Assembly: GCF_000699445.3 (NCBI RefSeq)
Contig: NC_067196.1
Span: forward strand, 91,669,364 to 91,733,363
Length of the DNA: 64,000 nucleotides
Source of the DNA: Schistosoma haematobium
Lineage: Eukaryota; Platyhelminthes; Trematoda; Strigeidida; Schistosomatidae
Direction: 5' to 3'
Both the position numbers and the translations under genes were made by a program. Shown in pieces: positions 35,080-46,936 of this stretch (position 1 is its first letter; each line of letters opens with the position of its first letter). The notes under the pieces were generated by a model. It saw only the letters and a program-made list of their open reading frames with translations, did not search any database and was not told the DNA's origin.

Positions 35080-35660
35080 TATATCTTTGAAGTATCGTTT
35101 GCTTATGATGTTCGGATCACTGTCAGTCAGATGCAACGTAGAACCTGACACGTGTGTAATATCGGCTTAATTTCTCATGCGTCACTAGAACAGCAGGATG
35201 AAATTGTCAGGGCTAATTCGAAAGTAGTAGAGGTAATAACAATACTAGTGGTCATAGAAAAGACTAGGTACGAAAGATACAATTCGAGAAAGTTAGTGGG
35301 ATAGAACAAATTTGTGAGGAATTCAGAACTTTAAGATACTTTCAACAGCACTCGAGATCCTTTCGGAACCACCGAGTGAACAATCTTGGTATTAAATGTG
35401 GCGTATTAAGCGAAGACGGAAAGTTGGTTGATGAAGTTGTGGATCTATATTAACTGAAGTGGATTAGACATGTATTACATATGGCAAACCACCGCTGACC
35501 ATAGCATGAGATATTTGTACGTGTAGGAACGGGTTGCAAGAAAGCTGGAAAAGGGCAAGCCAAATGTAGCACCAATAAGTGAAATTATTGAGTATTGAGC
35601 AATCAATGCAGATGATTATGATTGATGGTTGACTGGATTGGAGATTATACAATGCAATGA
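35080..35660. mobile_element. Second non-LTR family, scrambled pieces
   Basis: About 35110-35160 resembles the 3' untranslated part in minus orientation. About 35330-35640 (+) still reads like VDEVVDLY...LKWIRHVLHMANHR with stops. Confidence 0.55.
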
Positions 35661-36106
35661 ACTATCACATGTATATGGTCAGTCAGTCACAATCAACATA
35701 TAGCCTAACACAAATATGTGTTGTTATAACAAGAAGAAATTAACAAAGAATATAGCGAAAATATCGAAATAGCAGTATTATAAAGGATAGTGAGAAAGAT
35801 CTAACATTAAAGAATAAAATCCCCAAAAAAATTATGTACGAAAGAATGTCAAAACTCAAGATCTAAAGGTTGATAACAGACTAGACGCATCTGTGCTACT
35901 GTGACCGATTATGAGCCTTGAATTATTTGTTTGTGGTTATCGTGTAGACCCTAACCAGGTAGTTTACAACCATTAACACAGCCCATCCTAACACAGTCAT
36001 TAAAATTATGGACTGATGTCATAACGTTTACTATATAAATCCGTTAGTTTTCATGATGGTTTAAAAAGAGAATAAACAAACAAATGAATCTCAAATTTCG
36101 ACGAAC

Positions 36107-36941
36107 CTATTAAAGATTTTCGTCCACCACGAATAGGTTTAGGAACATCTGATGCTTGTGTGTTATTGTCATTTTTTGAAATTGTACCAGATCCAAACAA
36201 TTCCGTTGTTGCTGACAGTGTACCATCAGGTGTTTTAGTGTTTGAAGCAACAGTGGAATTTCCACAGGACAAAGCATTAGGTATGCAATCATTAGAGTCA
36301 TGAAGTGAATAATTATATTTAGACTGTTGCAATTTTGTTGTTAATGGTATTCCTTCTTCAACTGAGGTAAGACGTTCAGAAGGATGATTCGAACGACCAA
36401 CTGTATTCAATGACCGATGATTAGATGTATTTTTTGCATATAACCCAGTATTTGGAGTTTTACTGGCAAGTTTATGAGTATTATTGTTTTTTGTTGTATT
36501 AGTTGTGCGATTTGATGAGTGTTGATTCATCAATGACTTATCCTGTTTAACAAGAGCTGCATAGACCGACTCCACAGATATTTGTTGAATACTAGTAGCT
36601 TTGGGAATATTACTACTACGTGGAGGTTGAATATTAGATTCATTATTTAATGTGTTAACCGACTTCAAATTAGATATTGAACTTGCAGCAGATACTGAAC
36701 GACTACTGGCTAAAGAATGACCTTGTACAGACGGTGGTTCTGTCATTGCAATACGATGATGTTGTTGGTGTTGTTTGATAACACTTTTAGTGGAATTTTT
36801 AGCAGTATTTTTATTATACGGATTAATTGTAGTTTTATGCATATTGTTCATTGTTGTAGTAGGATGAATAACATTCTTCTTGTATTTGTAAACGGTATTA
36901 CCACTGCTGATCGAGGAGCTTGTGTGATTCACAAGGTTAGA
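36107..36941 (-). CDS. apc: APC homologue, exon with an SxIP motif
   Basis: About 278 residues, rich in Asn, Thr and Ser with scattered basic residues, as expected for the microtubule-binding C-terminal part of APC. RSSNIPKATS (SNIP at 36603-36614) fits the SxIP consensus, with flanking basic residues, that binds EB1-type plus-end proteins. The acceptor is TTTTTAG before 36941 (phase 0). The donor is AATAG/GTTCGT at 36107, weaker than the others but required by the phase of the last exon. The alternative, reading on to a stop at 36051, would end the protein with LFKPS and leave the last exon without a frame partner. Confidence 0.78.
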
Positions 36942-37394
36942 CTAAAAATACGATGTAGATTGGAAAACATAGAAAACAGATAATTTAAACTTAATTGTGT
37001 AAATATAATTCAGTGTTACTTCCTTGTAATCGGTAAAGTTTACTTAATATTTGGATAACGAGCATAATATCGGATAAGATTTTGTGTACAGTCGTAATTT
37101 CAACACATTCGCTTGGAAAGCATGTATGATCAAAGAATTACAATCTACTCTTCTTATTCAAAGCCTTTATTTTTAGAATATAAAACGATTTATTGTGAAC
37201 TACATGCACTCTCTTTAGTAGGCTAAAAGATGACTATGCCAAAACGTCTTTTTCAGACATGTGCTGATGAGTTTCTGGAGATAGGTTGAATAATGATGAA
37301 GAATTGGATCAACAATTTAATGATCTATGATCAAATTAATCATTGGTACATATCAGTAATGGAGTATTTATTTTGTGATGAAAGAACACAAAGA

Positions 37395-37690
37395 TATCCC
37401 TGTGTGTGCTACTGATATTGACAGATATAAATAGTACGTATCATCAATCGAAAGTGAAATGCCTGGAAGCAGAAGGTTAAGAAGATCAAAGAATGATTGG
37501 TGTGAGAACGAAAGAACAATGAAGTCTGAGACGACTGACTGACATTTTGTAGAAGGAACAGTTAAGTTTGAGACAAATGACTGATATTTTGCAACTGAAG
37601 TATTTACTGTTTGGTTCTCAGATTTTACTAAGATGTTCCGTAATATTGTGTTCAAATACATTCCATTATCCCCAATTGTGTTCCCGTTCA
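37395..37690. repeat. ACAGATATAAGTAGT-type repeat
   Basis: ACAGATATAAATAGTACG, CAGAAGGTTAAGAAGATC and a T-rich end. Shared with 59305 and 63460. Not identified. Confidence 0.65.
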
Positions 37691-38204
37691 CTACATTGTT
37701 CTCTAATATTGTAGCCTACCAAATGTAAACGTTTATATACCCACTTTAAGCCAATGGTACTACTGTTCAACTGCTTGTAACGGAAATCAAACCGATAACG
37801 ACAAGAGTGGTGGAAAGCTGAATTCTAATTAATATCTATTTCAGTAATTTATATATTCCATTATTGAACAAGACTCAATGGTGTATGAGTAAAAATACAC
37901 TTACTGTGAGAATTGACGCTCCGGTGTTCGATCCGTGGGAATCTCACGTGAATACTGATAGGGAATATTCTCATATTATGGATAAAATAATGTCCAATGC
38001 TCCTTGATGTTTAACCACTGTGATAAACTCTTACTTCACAAACCATAACATGTGATTACTTTAGGTGGTTTAAGATAGTTGGGAGTAAGGTTTACTACCT
38101 AGGTTTCGCACAAGTTGGCTCTTGTTGGCAAGGTGTATCTACGACCCTGGCGGGACTGGAGTATCATCTTATGACGCAGTTTAATCTTTTTAGGACGCTT
38201 TCAC

Positions 38205-38725
38205 TGAGCCATTCAGTCAGTATTCAGTTGGTAACAACGTGGAACTTCGTACGTACGTAAATCAGTTCAAGTTGCCATAACACATTAGCACACAGATGCA
38301 GTTATCGATTCAAATACCATAGTGGTAAAGGTAGTAAAAGTATAAGCAGTAATCGGAAACATTAGGATTTGAAGATATTATTTAAAGAGTATAATCAGGT
38401 GAAATAAATTACGAAAATAAAAGACATGAAGAATTCAGAAGATTAGAATTTGGGAGAACACAAAGAGTGGATGCACCTGCGCCATTACAAACGATTTTCA
38501 GCCATATCATTCAAGGTCTCTAGCCATCGGTTGCTATCGTCTTGCGGATCCCAACCAGGTAGTGTACACCTACCAACATGGCTCACTCAGTCCACTTGTC
38601 AGTGACTTCATGGAGCAATCCAAGCCGTTACTGACATCCTGTAGGACTGAGATATTTACATTAATCATCACCGGTATGATGGCTAATGTCATACCTGTCT
38701 AGTCCATAATGCTAACCGATCATTA
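38205..38725 (-). mobile_element. Second non-LTR family, 3' untranslated part
   Basis: Nearly the same as 53830-54190, including GTAGAACTTCGTACGTAC, ACACAGATGCAGTTATCGA and GTCTCTAGCCATCGGTTGC. Confidence 0.7.
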
Positions 38726-38884
38726 GCCAAAATAATTTGGGGTAAATCTCACGGGGAGGTGCGTTAATTCATCGAAAAATGTAGATATGTTTGATTAAAG
38801 AGTATCAAACAGTCTGAAGCATTGGTCCAGAGCTCTTTTTTTCTCAACTAATTTCAATCACTTTATTAAAATCACAACGAAAAT

Positions 38885-39095
38885 AGGGTTGTGGAGATTA
38901 TAAAGTTTTTTTGATCGAGATCATGAACCGATTGATATTAGACCACCGTTGAAAACCTGAAAACACTAGACGACCGTTTCGTTCTATTGCCGGCTCAACG
39001 GTCTAGAGGTTGAGTGTTCACGTGTAAAACTGAAGGCCCTGTGTACGCGAGCGGGATCATGGTTGCGCACTGTTAAGGAATCCCACAATAGAATC
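38885..39095. repeat. tRNA-derived repeat, chimeric
   Basis: A minus piece (GTTTCGTTCTATTG on +) is joined at about 38980 to a plus piece (GCCGGCTCAACGGTCTAGAGG... TCCCACAATAGAATC). Neither ribozyme is complete. Confidence 0.55.
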
Positions 39096-39153
39096 AAAAG
39101 GTAGAAAAAAAGTAACATAATAATAATAATAAGGAAAAAACTCATAAAATTAC

Positions 39154-39287
39154 TTGAATTTTATTTCGAATATTTGGATTGTTTTTCTTGTTACCATTGT
39201 CATTTTGTTTATTCATAATACTGGTTGGTTTATTTGAAGAGAATTGATTTGAAATAGGTGACACTACAGTTTTTTCTAATCCATAAA

Positions 39288-39334
<47 letters not shown>

Positions 39335-39541
39335 GTAGTAGTAGTAGTAGTAGTAGTAGTATGGTTAGTGACTTTTGAATTGTTTAATTTATTATTTGAC
39401 AATTGATGTGGATGATAATACTTCACTGATTGTATATTAGATGTAGAAGATGTTTTATTTGATATTTGATTAGTAACACATGTAGGGGATGGTGAACAAT
39501 TACTCGATTCTACTGATTTAGTTACAATCATTTTATTGGAC

Positions 39542-39574
<33 letters not shown>

Positions 39575-39813
39575 GCCTTTGTATTATTATTATTATCATC
39601 ATCATCATCATCATCATTATCGAATGGAATAGACTGTTCCAAGTCGGTGAATTTTGGTAAAAGCTCTAAACTGGAAGCATTGCTAATTGATTGAGAGTTG
39701 TTATTATCATTACTATCAGTAGTAATAGTGATATCAGTAACTAGTTGGTAATTAGAATTATGTTGCTTTTCATTGACATCATCACATGATTTCATTAGAT
39801 CTGAAACAACAGT
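39154..39813 (-). CDS. apc: APC homologue, low-complexity exon
   Basis: 220 residues dominated by Asn, Ser, Asp and Thr, with an eight-Thr run, then a fifteen-Asn run (AAT and ACT triplets near 39290-39360) and an Asp run near 39600. No domain is visible. It is placed in the APC gene because CCTCAG precedes 39813, GTAATT follows 39154, both ends are phase 0, and both neighbours are phase 0 where they meet it. It was probably expanded from AT-rich triplets. Confidence 0.72.
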
Positions 39814-40309
39814 CTGAGGAAAAAAAAAAGAAAATAATTATGAGAAATAATTGACAAATTTTGTTTAGAAAAAAGATAACTGGAACAATAGCTTAATTTC
39901 TGTGCATTTCATTATCCTGATGTCTAATGAATTGACTGAAGTAGGGTTGAATGGACGGAATCTATGAGTGGGTAGAACAATGATTAGAGATGTTGGGGAA
40001 TAACTATGAATGAAATAAAACAGTTTCTGAAAAGAGTGAATTGACAACCTTGATTGATGATAATCATTTGATCGATTATATATAGTATTAAAATAGGTTT
40101 CACAAAGTCCCAATAGAAAGCGTTGTGAAATGTACAGTCAAGTAAGTCAAGTTGAAGATAATAACTTATTGAGTGATATCCTACTAAACAAAAAACCTGA
40201 CTATCTCGGACTTGATCATTTACCCAAGTATAGGTAAAAAATTTTGAAAAATCTTTAAATTGCAACGACAGACCTTTTCACTAGTGCTTTATGGCTGTAG
40301 ATAGATTTT

Positions 40310-40460
40310 CCAATCACTCAGCTACAACGTAAGAACCAGGCACAAATACACGTCGCTCCAAGTTGCCATACCTCATTAGCACAACAAGATGAACACCGGA
40401 TTCATAGAAGTTGGCAAAAGCCAAACGAGCTTTTCGAATCTCTAACAGATTTTCTAATAG
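40310..40460 (-). mobile_element. Second non-LTR family, scrap
   Basis: CAGCTACAACGTAAGAACCAGG and GTTGGCAAAAGCCAAACGAG match parts of the 50.3-51.1 kb copy brought together by deletion. Confidence 0.55.
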
Positions 40461-41065
40461 ATGTTATTTTGTACGAAAGTCTTCACATAACCTACTAAGT
40501 AGATAGCATTCAGTTAGTGAATAACCAAAGAAACTGATATAAATATAAATTGAACATAAGAAATCTAACGAATTATTCATTTGTACAACAATACACATCA
40601 GTTAGGATATATCATCACCACAATAGTTTCCAACGAATTGTTGGACAACAAAAAAATGATTTACCCCCTATTTTTTTCCAATTTCCTTATTATTATTATT
40701 GTACAAAGTCAATAACTTATTTGTAAAGTAATTGGTTATGGATAGAGAATAGAGTAAGGAGAGAGAATAAGAAAAGAATTTCTAAACATATATAACTGGA
40801 ACATTGAAAAATACAAATATTTTGTAAAAAACAATATAGGTATCAATGCCGAGGTTGGACTAGATAGTTCCAAATAAACTTGTGTTCATTTATTTCGATT
40901 ATTTATTTGCTCTGAAGAAGTGGCTTAGATTAAGTTACGAAACGTCAGAAATAAAATGATTGAGAAAATAGTTTATTGTTTCCTGTATTTACACTAATTA
41001 AACTTTGAATTTAAGAAAATCAACTGTATATGACACAGGGGTATTGAATAGACAAATAAAATATT

Positions 41066-41530
41066 ATCAGAAGGGAATTTGTGGATATTATAGTAATTTC
41101 AATGGTTGAGATCATGAGTTAGTTGAAGCTAGACCAACATGGAGACCCTTGAAACAATGGACGGCCGTCTCGTCCTATGGTGGGACTCCTCAGCAATGTG
41201 CAAACAAGAACTCACCCTCTCCACGAGATTCGAACCCAGGGCTTAACAACCAAACCAGTGAGCCGGAATCCAACAGTGTTAATGTCTAACTTCAACTAAT
41301 CCACAAAATTCAGCGACACACCCACCATTGTCATCAGTGAGTTACTATCTCACTGCAGACCTGGTTGAACTCCACTGGTCACTGCTTCTCACTAGAACTC
41401 CAGGATATACCTCTTGAAGCTAGTCACAAGTGAGAATATGTTAATTAATATCAGAAGGGGTTTTGTGGATATTATAGTAATTTCATATGTTGGTGGTCTA
41501 GCTTCAACTGACTCATGATCTCAACCATTC
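41066..41530 (-). repeat. tRNA-derived repeat, near full length, with end duplication
   Basis: The most complete copy, about 370 bases. The terminal piece TATCAGAAGG...TTTTGTGGATATTATAG occurs on both sides (near 41067 and 41450) in the same orientation. The hammerhead has CTGAGGA but GAG for GAA, and one stem I mismatch. Confidence 0.7.
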
Positions 41531-41664
41531 AAATAAAATATTCATAATTAGTAATGGAATGAGAAAAGTTAATGTTGATGGACTACTACTCTAACATTGG
41601 TAGTCAGTAATTGAAAAATAGATAAATCAAGGAGTACAACATGTAATTATTTATTAGTATATCG

Positions 41665-41870
41665 TTGTGGAGATTATTGAATTTCATTGAAATCATGAAC
41701 CGATCAATGTTAGACGACCATTGAAAACGTGAAAGCATAGGATAACCGTTTCATCCTAGCATGGAACTCCCCAGCTATACTCATTTAAAACCCCGCACGT
41801 GAGAATCGAGCTAAGGAACTTCCGATCTTCCGCAAGGACGCTTAACCTCTAGATCATTGAGCTAATTCAA
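41665..41870 (-). repeat. tRNA-derived repeat with altered hammerhead
   Basis: The core is CTGGGGA (A6 to G) with GAA kept. Stem I is GTATAG/CTATGC, still paired although both strands differ from the family. Confidence 0.6.
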
Positions 41871-42576
41871 AACGAAACATATAAATTCTTCTGTTATATC
41901 GAACTTCTTAGTTTACCATGATCTTAACATTCCTTCGTATTTTGTTAATTATTGCTTGACATATATTTGCTTTCTCTTTGTCATCATTTCATATTCTCTA
42001 AGTGAATCATTGTTTTTCTAAATCTTATTTTGACACTTATTGCTTCGTACCATGTTTCTACGTGTTAATTCATTACTATAAACTATTACGCAACTTAGAA
42101 TTCAGATTGATTTTTTTTTAAATATTACTGCTAATGAATGATGCAGTAGTTCTATTCTTATTAAAGACTAATGTACGTGAAAAATAAGTAGATTAATAAA
42201 ATTACACGGTTCTAGTCAATGGTATCGTCAAAAAGAAAATTTTCTCCGTTGAAACATCTTTATTTTGCTTAATGACTATTTAATGAATGCCTTTTGTTGT
42301 CCTCTGTCTTCATTTACAAATGCTTTACCTATCGTTGATCCAATCGTAGCACATACATTGACATGGTGATTGATATTACTGATTATGATGATCCATTCAG
42401 GTTGAAATAGGCTGGAATACTTGTTTATTTTTTTAGATCCTACCATGCTAGATGAATTTGTTGAAGAGCAGAGTAAGAAAATTAAAGTATAAGGTCAAAG
42501 CCATAATGTTAGTTGTACTGTGTGGTAGTGGTAAGGTGTTTCTCTTCAAACAAATCGCACCCGACACGATGTTGCC

Positions 42577-42590
42577 TTCTTACAACCAGA
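42577..42590. repeat. Target-site duplication of RTE copy 1, left
   Basis: TTCTTACAACCAGA, identical to 45807-45820. It marks the 3' junction of the minus-strand element. Confidence 0.95.
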
Positions 42591-42599
42591 CTTACTTAC

Positions 42600-45500
42600 T
42601 TACTTACGCCTGTTACTCCTCGTGAAGGAGCATAGGCCACTCACCAGCATTCTCCATCCAACCCTGTCCTGGGCAATCCTTTCTAGCTCCGTCCAGTTGT
42701 AATTCATCCTTTTCATATCTGCTTCTATTATCCGACGCAATGTGTTCTTTGGCCTTCCTCTTTTTCGCTTCCCTTCAGGGTTCCAAGTTAGGGCTTGCCT
42801 CGTGATGCAGTTTGACGGTTTGCGTAATGTATGTCCTATCCATTTCCATCGTCTTTTCCTAATTTCTTCTTCAGCTGGAAGTTGCTTTGTTCTCTCCCAC
42901 AGAAGGCTATTGCTGATGGTATCCGGCCAGTGGATGTTGAGTATCTTGCGTAGGCAGCTATTTATAAATACTTGTACTTTCTTGATTGTGGTTGTTGTAG
43001 TTCTCCAAGTTTCAGCTCCATACAGTAGAACTGCCTTGACGTTCGTATTGAAGATTCTCACTTTGATATTGGTTGAAAGTTGTTTTGAGTTCCATATGTT
43101 CTTCAATTGTAGGAATGCGACCCTTGCTTTGCCGATCCTCGCTTTTACGTCTGCATCTGAACCTCCTTGTTCATCGATGATGCTTCCTAGGTATGTGAAG
43201 GACTCTACATCTTCCAGAGTTTCGCCATCAAGAGTGATTGGATTGCTGTTCTCCGCCTTGAATTTGAGGACCTTGGTTTTCCCCTTGTGTATGCTGAGGC
43301 CTACTGATGCAGAGACTGCTGCTACACTGGCTGTCTTCATCTGCATCTGTTCGTGTGTACGTGATAGGAGGGCTAGGTCGTCTGCGAAGTCCAAATCGTC
43401 TAATTGATTCTGAGCTGTCCATTGTATTCCGTGTTTTCCTTCAGATGTCGAGGTCTTCATAATCCAGTCGACCACCAGAAGAAAGAGGAAGGGAGAGAGT
43501 AAACAGCCTTGTCTGACTCCGGTCCTTACTTGGAATGCATCTGTCAGCTGTCCTCCATGCACTACTTTGCACTGTAGTCCGTCGTATGAGATCTGGATAA
43601 TATTGACAATCTTCTGAGGAACTCCGTAGTGTCGAAGAAGTTTCCATAATGTCCTCCTATCTACACTGTCGAATGCCTTTTCATAATCAATGAAGTCGAT
43701 GTATAGTGATGAGTTCCACTCAACTGATTGTTCGACGATGGTCCGTAGTGTTGCAATTTGGTCTGTGCACGACCGATCCTTACGGAATCCAGCTTGTTGA
43801 TCTCGAAGTTGGGCGTCTACTGCATCCTTCATCCGGTTTAGCAACACTCTGTTGAAGACTTTCCCTGGTATTGACAGTAGTGTAATGCCTCTGTAGTTTT
43901 CACATTTGCTCAGATCTCCTTTCTTTGGAATCTTGACGAGGTGTCCTTCTTTCCAGTCCATCGGCACTTGTTCCTCCTCCCAAATCTTTTTGAATAGAAG
44001 GTATAGCATGCTTGTGGTTGCTTCGATGTCTGATTTCAGTGCTTCAGCTGGTATGTTGTCGGGTCCTGCTGCTTTCCCGTTCTTGATTTGTCTGACGGCC
44101 ATTCTAATTTCTTCCTTCGTTGGTGGGTTGACATCTATAGGAAGATCTATGTGTGCTGCTTCGATGTCCGGTGGATTCATTGGAGCCGGCCTATTCAGGA
44201 GTTCCTCGAAGTATTCCACCCATCTGTTACGCTGATGTTGAATTTCGGTGATTGGCTTGCCTTCTTTGTCTTTGACCGGCCTCTCTGGTTTACTGTATTT
44301 CCCTGCTAGTTTCTTCGTTGTATCGTAAGGCTGTTTCATATTTCCTTCTCTAGCAGCTTTTTCTGCCGTCGTTGCTAGTTCTTCCACGTATTTCTTCTTG
44401 TCGGCTCTAATGCACCTCTTCACTTGTTTGTTTGCTTCTATGTATTCAGCTTGTGCTTGAACTTTCTCTGCTCGTGTTCGGCTGTTGTTAATTGCTGCCT
44501 TCTTGTTCTTCCTTTCTTTGATCTTGTCCAGTGTTTCTATAGAGATCCATTCCTTATGATGGTGTTTCTTTAGGCCCAGAACCTCTTGACACGTTGAAGT
44601 TAATGCTTCCTTGATGCCTTTCCAGTTGTCCTCCATACTAGTTTCTTCTTCTTTCAGTAGATCTTGTAAGGCTTGGAACCTGTTGTTGAGAGCTATCTTG
44701 AATTCATTGAGCTTGTCAGTATCTCGAAGGAAGGCTGTATTGAACCTTTGTAGTGCTGTTGGTCCACTTGTCCAGTTCTTTTTCAGCTTCAGTTTTAAAT
44801 TGGCTACAACTAGGTGGTGATCTGAAGCTACGTCAGCACCTCTCCTGGTTCTTACATCTTCCATTGTCCTTCGGAATTTTTTGTTGATGCAAATATGATC
44901 TATTTGGTTCTCGGTAGTGTGGTCCGGTGAGATCCATGTAGCTTTGTGTATACGTTTGTGTGGAAATATTGTGCCTCCTATGACCAATTTGTTGAATGCA
45001 CATAGATTTGCAAATCTTTCTCCATTTTCGTTTCTCTGTCCCAGTCCATGTCGTCCCATGATATCTTCATATCCGGTGTTGTCTATTCCGACTTTGGCAT
45101 TTAGATCTCCCATCAGAATAGTTAGGTCCTTTCTTCGGCATTTCTCAATGATTGACTGTAGCCGCTCGTAGAACTGATCTTTAATGTCGTCGTTGCTATC
45201 ATTGGTGGGTGCATAACATTGGATAATATTCATTAAAATCCCCTCCTTCTTTGTTTTGAATGATGCTTTGATGATTCTGGATCCGTGAGACTCCCATCCT
45301 ACAAGTGCATTTCGTGCTACTTTGGACAGCATAAGAGCGACTCCCTGAGTGTGTGGAGCATTGTCCTCCTCGTGACCGGAGTATAGCAGCATCTCTCCCG
45401 TAGCTAGCCTTTTCTGTCCAGCTTGGGTCCAGTGGGTTTCGCTGATTCCCAGTACTGCTAAGTTGTATCTCCTCATTTCCATTGCTATTTGACTGGTCTT

Positions 45501-45620
45501 CCCGGTTTCCCACATTGTTCGAACGTTCCATGTACCTATAAAAATTTTTGCTCTGGTTGTTAGAAGGGGCATCGGCCTCGTGGCTTCCGAAGGAACTCGG
45601 CTTTCACCATGAAGCGTCAT
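42600..45620 (-). CDS. RTE endonuclease/reverse transcriptase, intact
   Basis: 1006 residues from an ATG at 45620. The endonuclease shows GTWNVRTM (about residue 29), [14 protein letters not shown] and SDHHLV (about 267). The reverse transcriptase shows [10 protein letters not shown] (about 519), [29 protein letters not shown] (about 641), [10 protein letters not shown] (about 700) and FADDLALLS (about 742), so the catalytic Asp residues are all present. A basic C-terminal part ([17 protein letters not shown]) is typical of the clade. It makes a nick in target DNA and copies its own RNA there. The TAA stop is formed by the first GTAA units of the tail. There are no in-frame stops or frameshifts, so the copy may be competent. 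Long frames on the opposite strand are shadows. Confidence 0.95.
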   Translation of the reverse strand: MTLHGESRVPSEATRPMPLLTTRAKIFIGTWNVRTMWETGKTSQIAMEMRRYNLAVLGISETHWTQAGQKRLATGEMLLYSGHEEDNAPHTQGVALMLSKVARNALVGWESHGSRIIKASFKTKKEGILMNIIQCYAPTNDSNDDIKDQFYERLQSIIEKCRRKDLTILMGDLNAKVGIDNTGYEDIMGRHGLGQRNENGERFANLCAFNKLVIGGTIFPHKRIHKATWISPDHTTENQIDHICINKKFRRTMEDVRTRRGADVASDHHLVVANLKLKLKKNWTSGPTALQRFNTAFLRDTDKLNEFKIALNNRFQALQDLLKEEETSMEDNWKGIKEALTSTCQEVLGLKKHHHKEWISIETLDKIKERKNKKAAINNSRTRAEKVQAQAEYIEANKQVKRCIRADKKKYVEELATTAEKAAREGNMKQPYDTTKKLAGKYSKPERPVKDKEGKPITEIQHQRNRWVEYFEELLNRPAPMNPPDIEAAHIDLPIDVNPPTKEEIRMAVRQIKNGKAAGPDNIPAEALKSDIEATTSMLYLLFKKIWEEEQVPMDWKEGHLVKIPKKGDLSKCENYRGITLLSIPGKVFNRVLLNRMKDAVDAQLRDQQAGFRKDRSCTDQIATLRTIVEQSVEWNSSLYIDFIDYEKAFDSVDRRTLWKLLRHYGVPQKIVNIIQISYDGLQCKVVHGGQLTDAFQVRTGVRQGCLLSPFLFLLVVDWIMKTSTSEGKHGIQWTAQNQLDDLDFADDLALLSRTHEQMQMKTASVAAVSASVGLSIHKGKTKVLKFKAENSNPITLDGETLEDVESFTYLGSIIDEQGGSDADVKARIGKARVAFLQLKNIWNSKQLSTNIKVRIFNTNVKAVLLYGAETWRTTTTTIKKVQVFINSCLRKILNIHWPDTISNSLLWERTKQLPAEEEIRKRRWKWIGHTLRKPSNCITRQALTWNPEGKRKRGRPKNTLRRIIEADMKRMNYNWTELERIAQDRVGWRMLVSGLCSFTRSNRRK

Positions 45621-45704
45621 AATTCTTCTAACTGAAGACCTTCTAACTCCCAGGGCAGAGTTTAAATGGTTTGAATAATTTTTTCTGGTAAGCGTTTTTT
45701 TAGC

Positions 45705-45806
45705 GAGTTAGTTTTCTACGGGATGGGGACGCTAACCCCATGCCCAACCCTCCTCCTTTACCCGGGCTTGGGACCGGCAGTAACCCTGTTAGAGCTACAG
45801 GCGGAG
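45705..45806 (-). ncRNA. Possible HDV-like ribozyme at the 5' end of RTE copy 1
   Basis: Mirror of the structure described for copy 2 (46753-46854), with the same sequence over these bases. It begins at the element's first base. See that entry for pairings and doubts. Confidence 0.45.
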
Positions 45807-45820
45807 TTCTTACAACCAGA
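45807..45820. repeat. Target-site duplication of RTE copy 1, right
   Basis: TTCTTACAACCAGA, the partner of 42577-42590. It defines the exact 5' end of the element at 45806. Confidence 0.95.
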
Positions 45821-46004
45821 GGGGTTTTTTAAAATCTCCAACTCGAAAATAGAGCAGCTTACTTTGCTCCATGGATTTTCTATGCCGATATTAGGACGTA
45901 AAATGTGAAGTGGTGAAACGTCGTAATCTACTAACAACTAACTAACTTCAAGCAGTTATCCCTTAATCTCTGTGATGATATATCTTCATCCTCAAGACTG
46001 TTTA

Positions 46005-46455
46005 TTTATTTATTTGAACACAAATATTGGTACAAAGGGGCACCGAATACATATGCACAACACAAGTCACTTGATTTGTGTGTGTGCTGTGATACTCTCC
46101 GGAACGTTCGACCTAAAGGTCTGATCCAAAAAGCAGTGGAGCGACGTTAGGAGATGCAGTCCCATGGTAGCCGGTGACCAATAATTAGTTCATACGCCTT
46201 TTTTCCCTCAGGATCTTGAAGCCCATGTGCACCATTGGTTTGGAATCAGGGTTTTCAAACTCCCCTATATCCACCAATCCGGGTAAAGCGCCGAACACTT
46301 GCTTTTCGTCCTCTCAATTTGGTAAACAACAATAGTGCCACGAGAAGGCAATGAGTAGGACTTCCCTGGCAATGGCTGTATACGCTTGGTCATGTGAGAG
46401 CATTTCGAGAGGGAGAGCGGACTTTACCCCATTCTCAGTCTTATCATGGTATTTG
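46005..46455 (-). mobile_element. ~500-bp dispersed element, copy 4
   Basis: It lies in the spacer between the two RTE elements. On + it opens TTTATTTATTTATTTGAACAC and ends near the ATTCTCAGTC block, with a small internal deletion. Confidence 0.8.
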
Positions 46456-46737
46456 AAGTGTCATAAAAAGAAGTATTCATTTACGATTTGAGAAATCGGG
46501 AAGCAATAACCGTTATTATAACTTTAACAGCACTTGAGATCATTCACAAAATTATTGCGTAAATCTAGATTACAATCTCTTCTACCTTATTAGTTTTCCT
46601 TTACTTTTGTTAGTTGCTTTATCTGTTAAACAATGAATTCATCTTTTAATGACTACAAAAAATTGCATGCTTTACACTTGAGTTTTTCTGTTCCCAGTAC
46701 GTAATAATCTCTTGAAAGAAGCATAATTAATAGTTAA

Positions 46738-46752
46738 TAATGGTGTACATAA
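46738..46752. repeat. Target-site duplication of RTE copy 2, left
   Basis: TAATGGTGTACATAA, matching 49966-49980 at 14 of 15 positions. Confidence 0.9.
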
Positions 46753-46854
46753 CTCCGCCTGTAGCTCTAACAGGGTTACTGCCGGTCCCAAGCCCGGGTA
46801 AAGGAGGAGGGTTGGGCATGGGGTTAGCGTCCCCATCCCGTAGAAAACTAACTC
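46753..46854 (+). ncRNA. Possible HDV-like self-cleaving ribozyme in the RTE 5' leader
   Basis: The first ~100 bases can be paired in the HDV double-pseudoknot order. P1 is CTCCGCCT (46753-46760) with AGGAGGAG (46802-46809), with one mismatch. P2 is GGGTTA (46773-46778) with TAACTC (46849-46854). P3 is CCGG (46782-46785) with CCGG (46794-46797). L3 contributes CC for P1.1 with GG (46810-46811). P4 is ATGGGG (46818-46823) with CCCCAT (46831-46836). P1 would start at the first base of the element, where an HDV-type ribozyme would cut. HDV-like ribozymes are known at the 5' ends of R2 and RTE elements. Doubts: the first base is C, J1/2 is long, a few bases separate P3 from P1, and the catalytic C in CCCGTAGAAAAC is not assigned with certainty. 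Confidence 0.45.
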
Positions 46855-46936
46855 GCTAAAAACGCTTACCAGAAAAAATTATTCAAACCATTTAAACTCT
46901 GCCCTGGGAGTTAGAAGGTCTTCAGTTAGAAGAATT

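Larger units (their letters stand above)
33423..36106 (-). other. APC intron 7 (last)
   Basis: 2.7 kb between GTTCGT and TTTAG. It holds the ~500-bp element (34108-34640) and fragments of a reverse transcriptase (33640-33705, 35080-35660). About 33720-34100 and 34650-35080 show nothing recognisable. Confidence 0.75.
36942..39153 (-). other. APC intron 6
   Basis: 2.2 kb. It contains the ACAGATATAAGTAGT-type repeat (37395-37690), a non-LTR 3' fragment (38205-38725) and a chimeric tRNA-derived repeat (38885-39095). The remaining sequence, about 37690-38200, shows nothing recognisable. Confidence 0.75.
42591..45806 (-). mobile_element. RTE-clade non-LTR retrotransposon, copy 1, full length and intact
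   Basis: A 3216-bp insertion flanked by a perfect 14-bp target-site duplication, TTCTTACAACCAGA, at 42577-42590 and 45807-45820. On the minus strand it begins CTCCGCCTG, has a leader of about 186 bases, one long frame, and ends in (GTAA)n with no separate 3' UTR. Single-frame organisation, an apurinic-type endonuclease followed by reverse transcriptase, and a short tandem-repeat 3' end are hallmarks of the RTE clade, to which schistosome SR2 belongs. It is nearly identical to copy 2 in inverted orientation. Confidence 0.95.

Noticed and set aside
36051..36106. Alternative APC ending LFKPS at 36051
   Set aside because: Possible as an isoform, but the AG/GT junction at 36107 gives exact phase with the last exon, so the longer form was preferred.
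42742..45171. Long open frames on the + strand across RTE copy 1, and their mirror frames on the - strand of copy 2
   Set aside because: They are antisense shadows of the reverse transcriptase gene and show no protein family.
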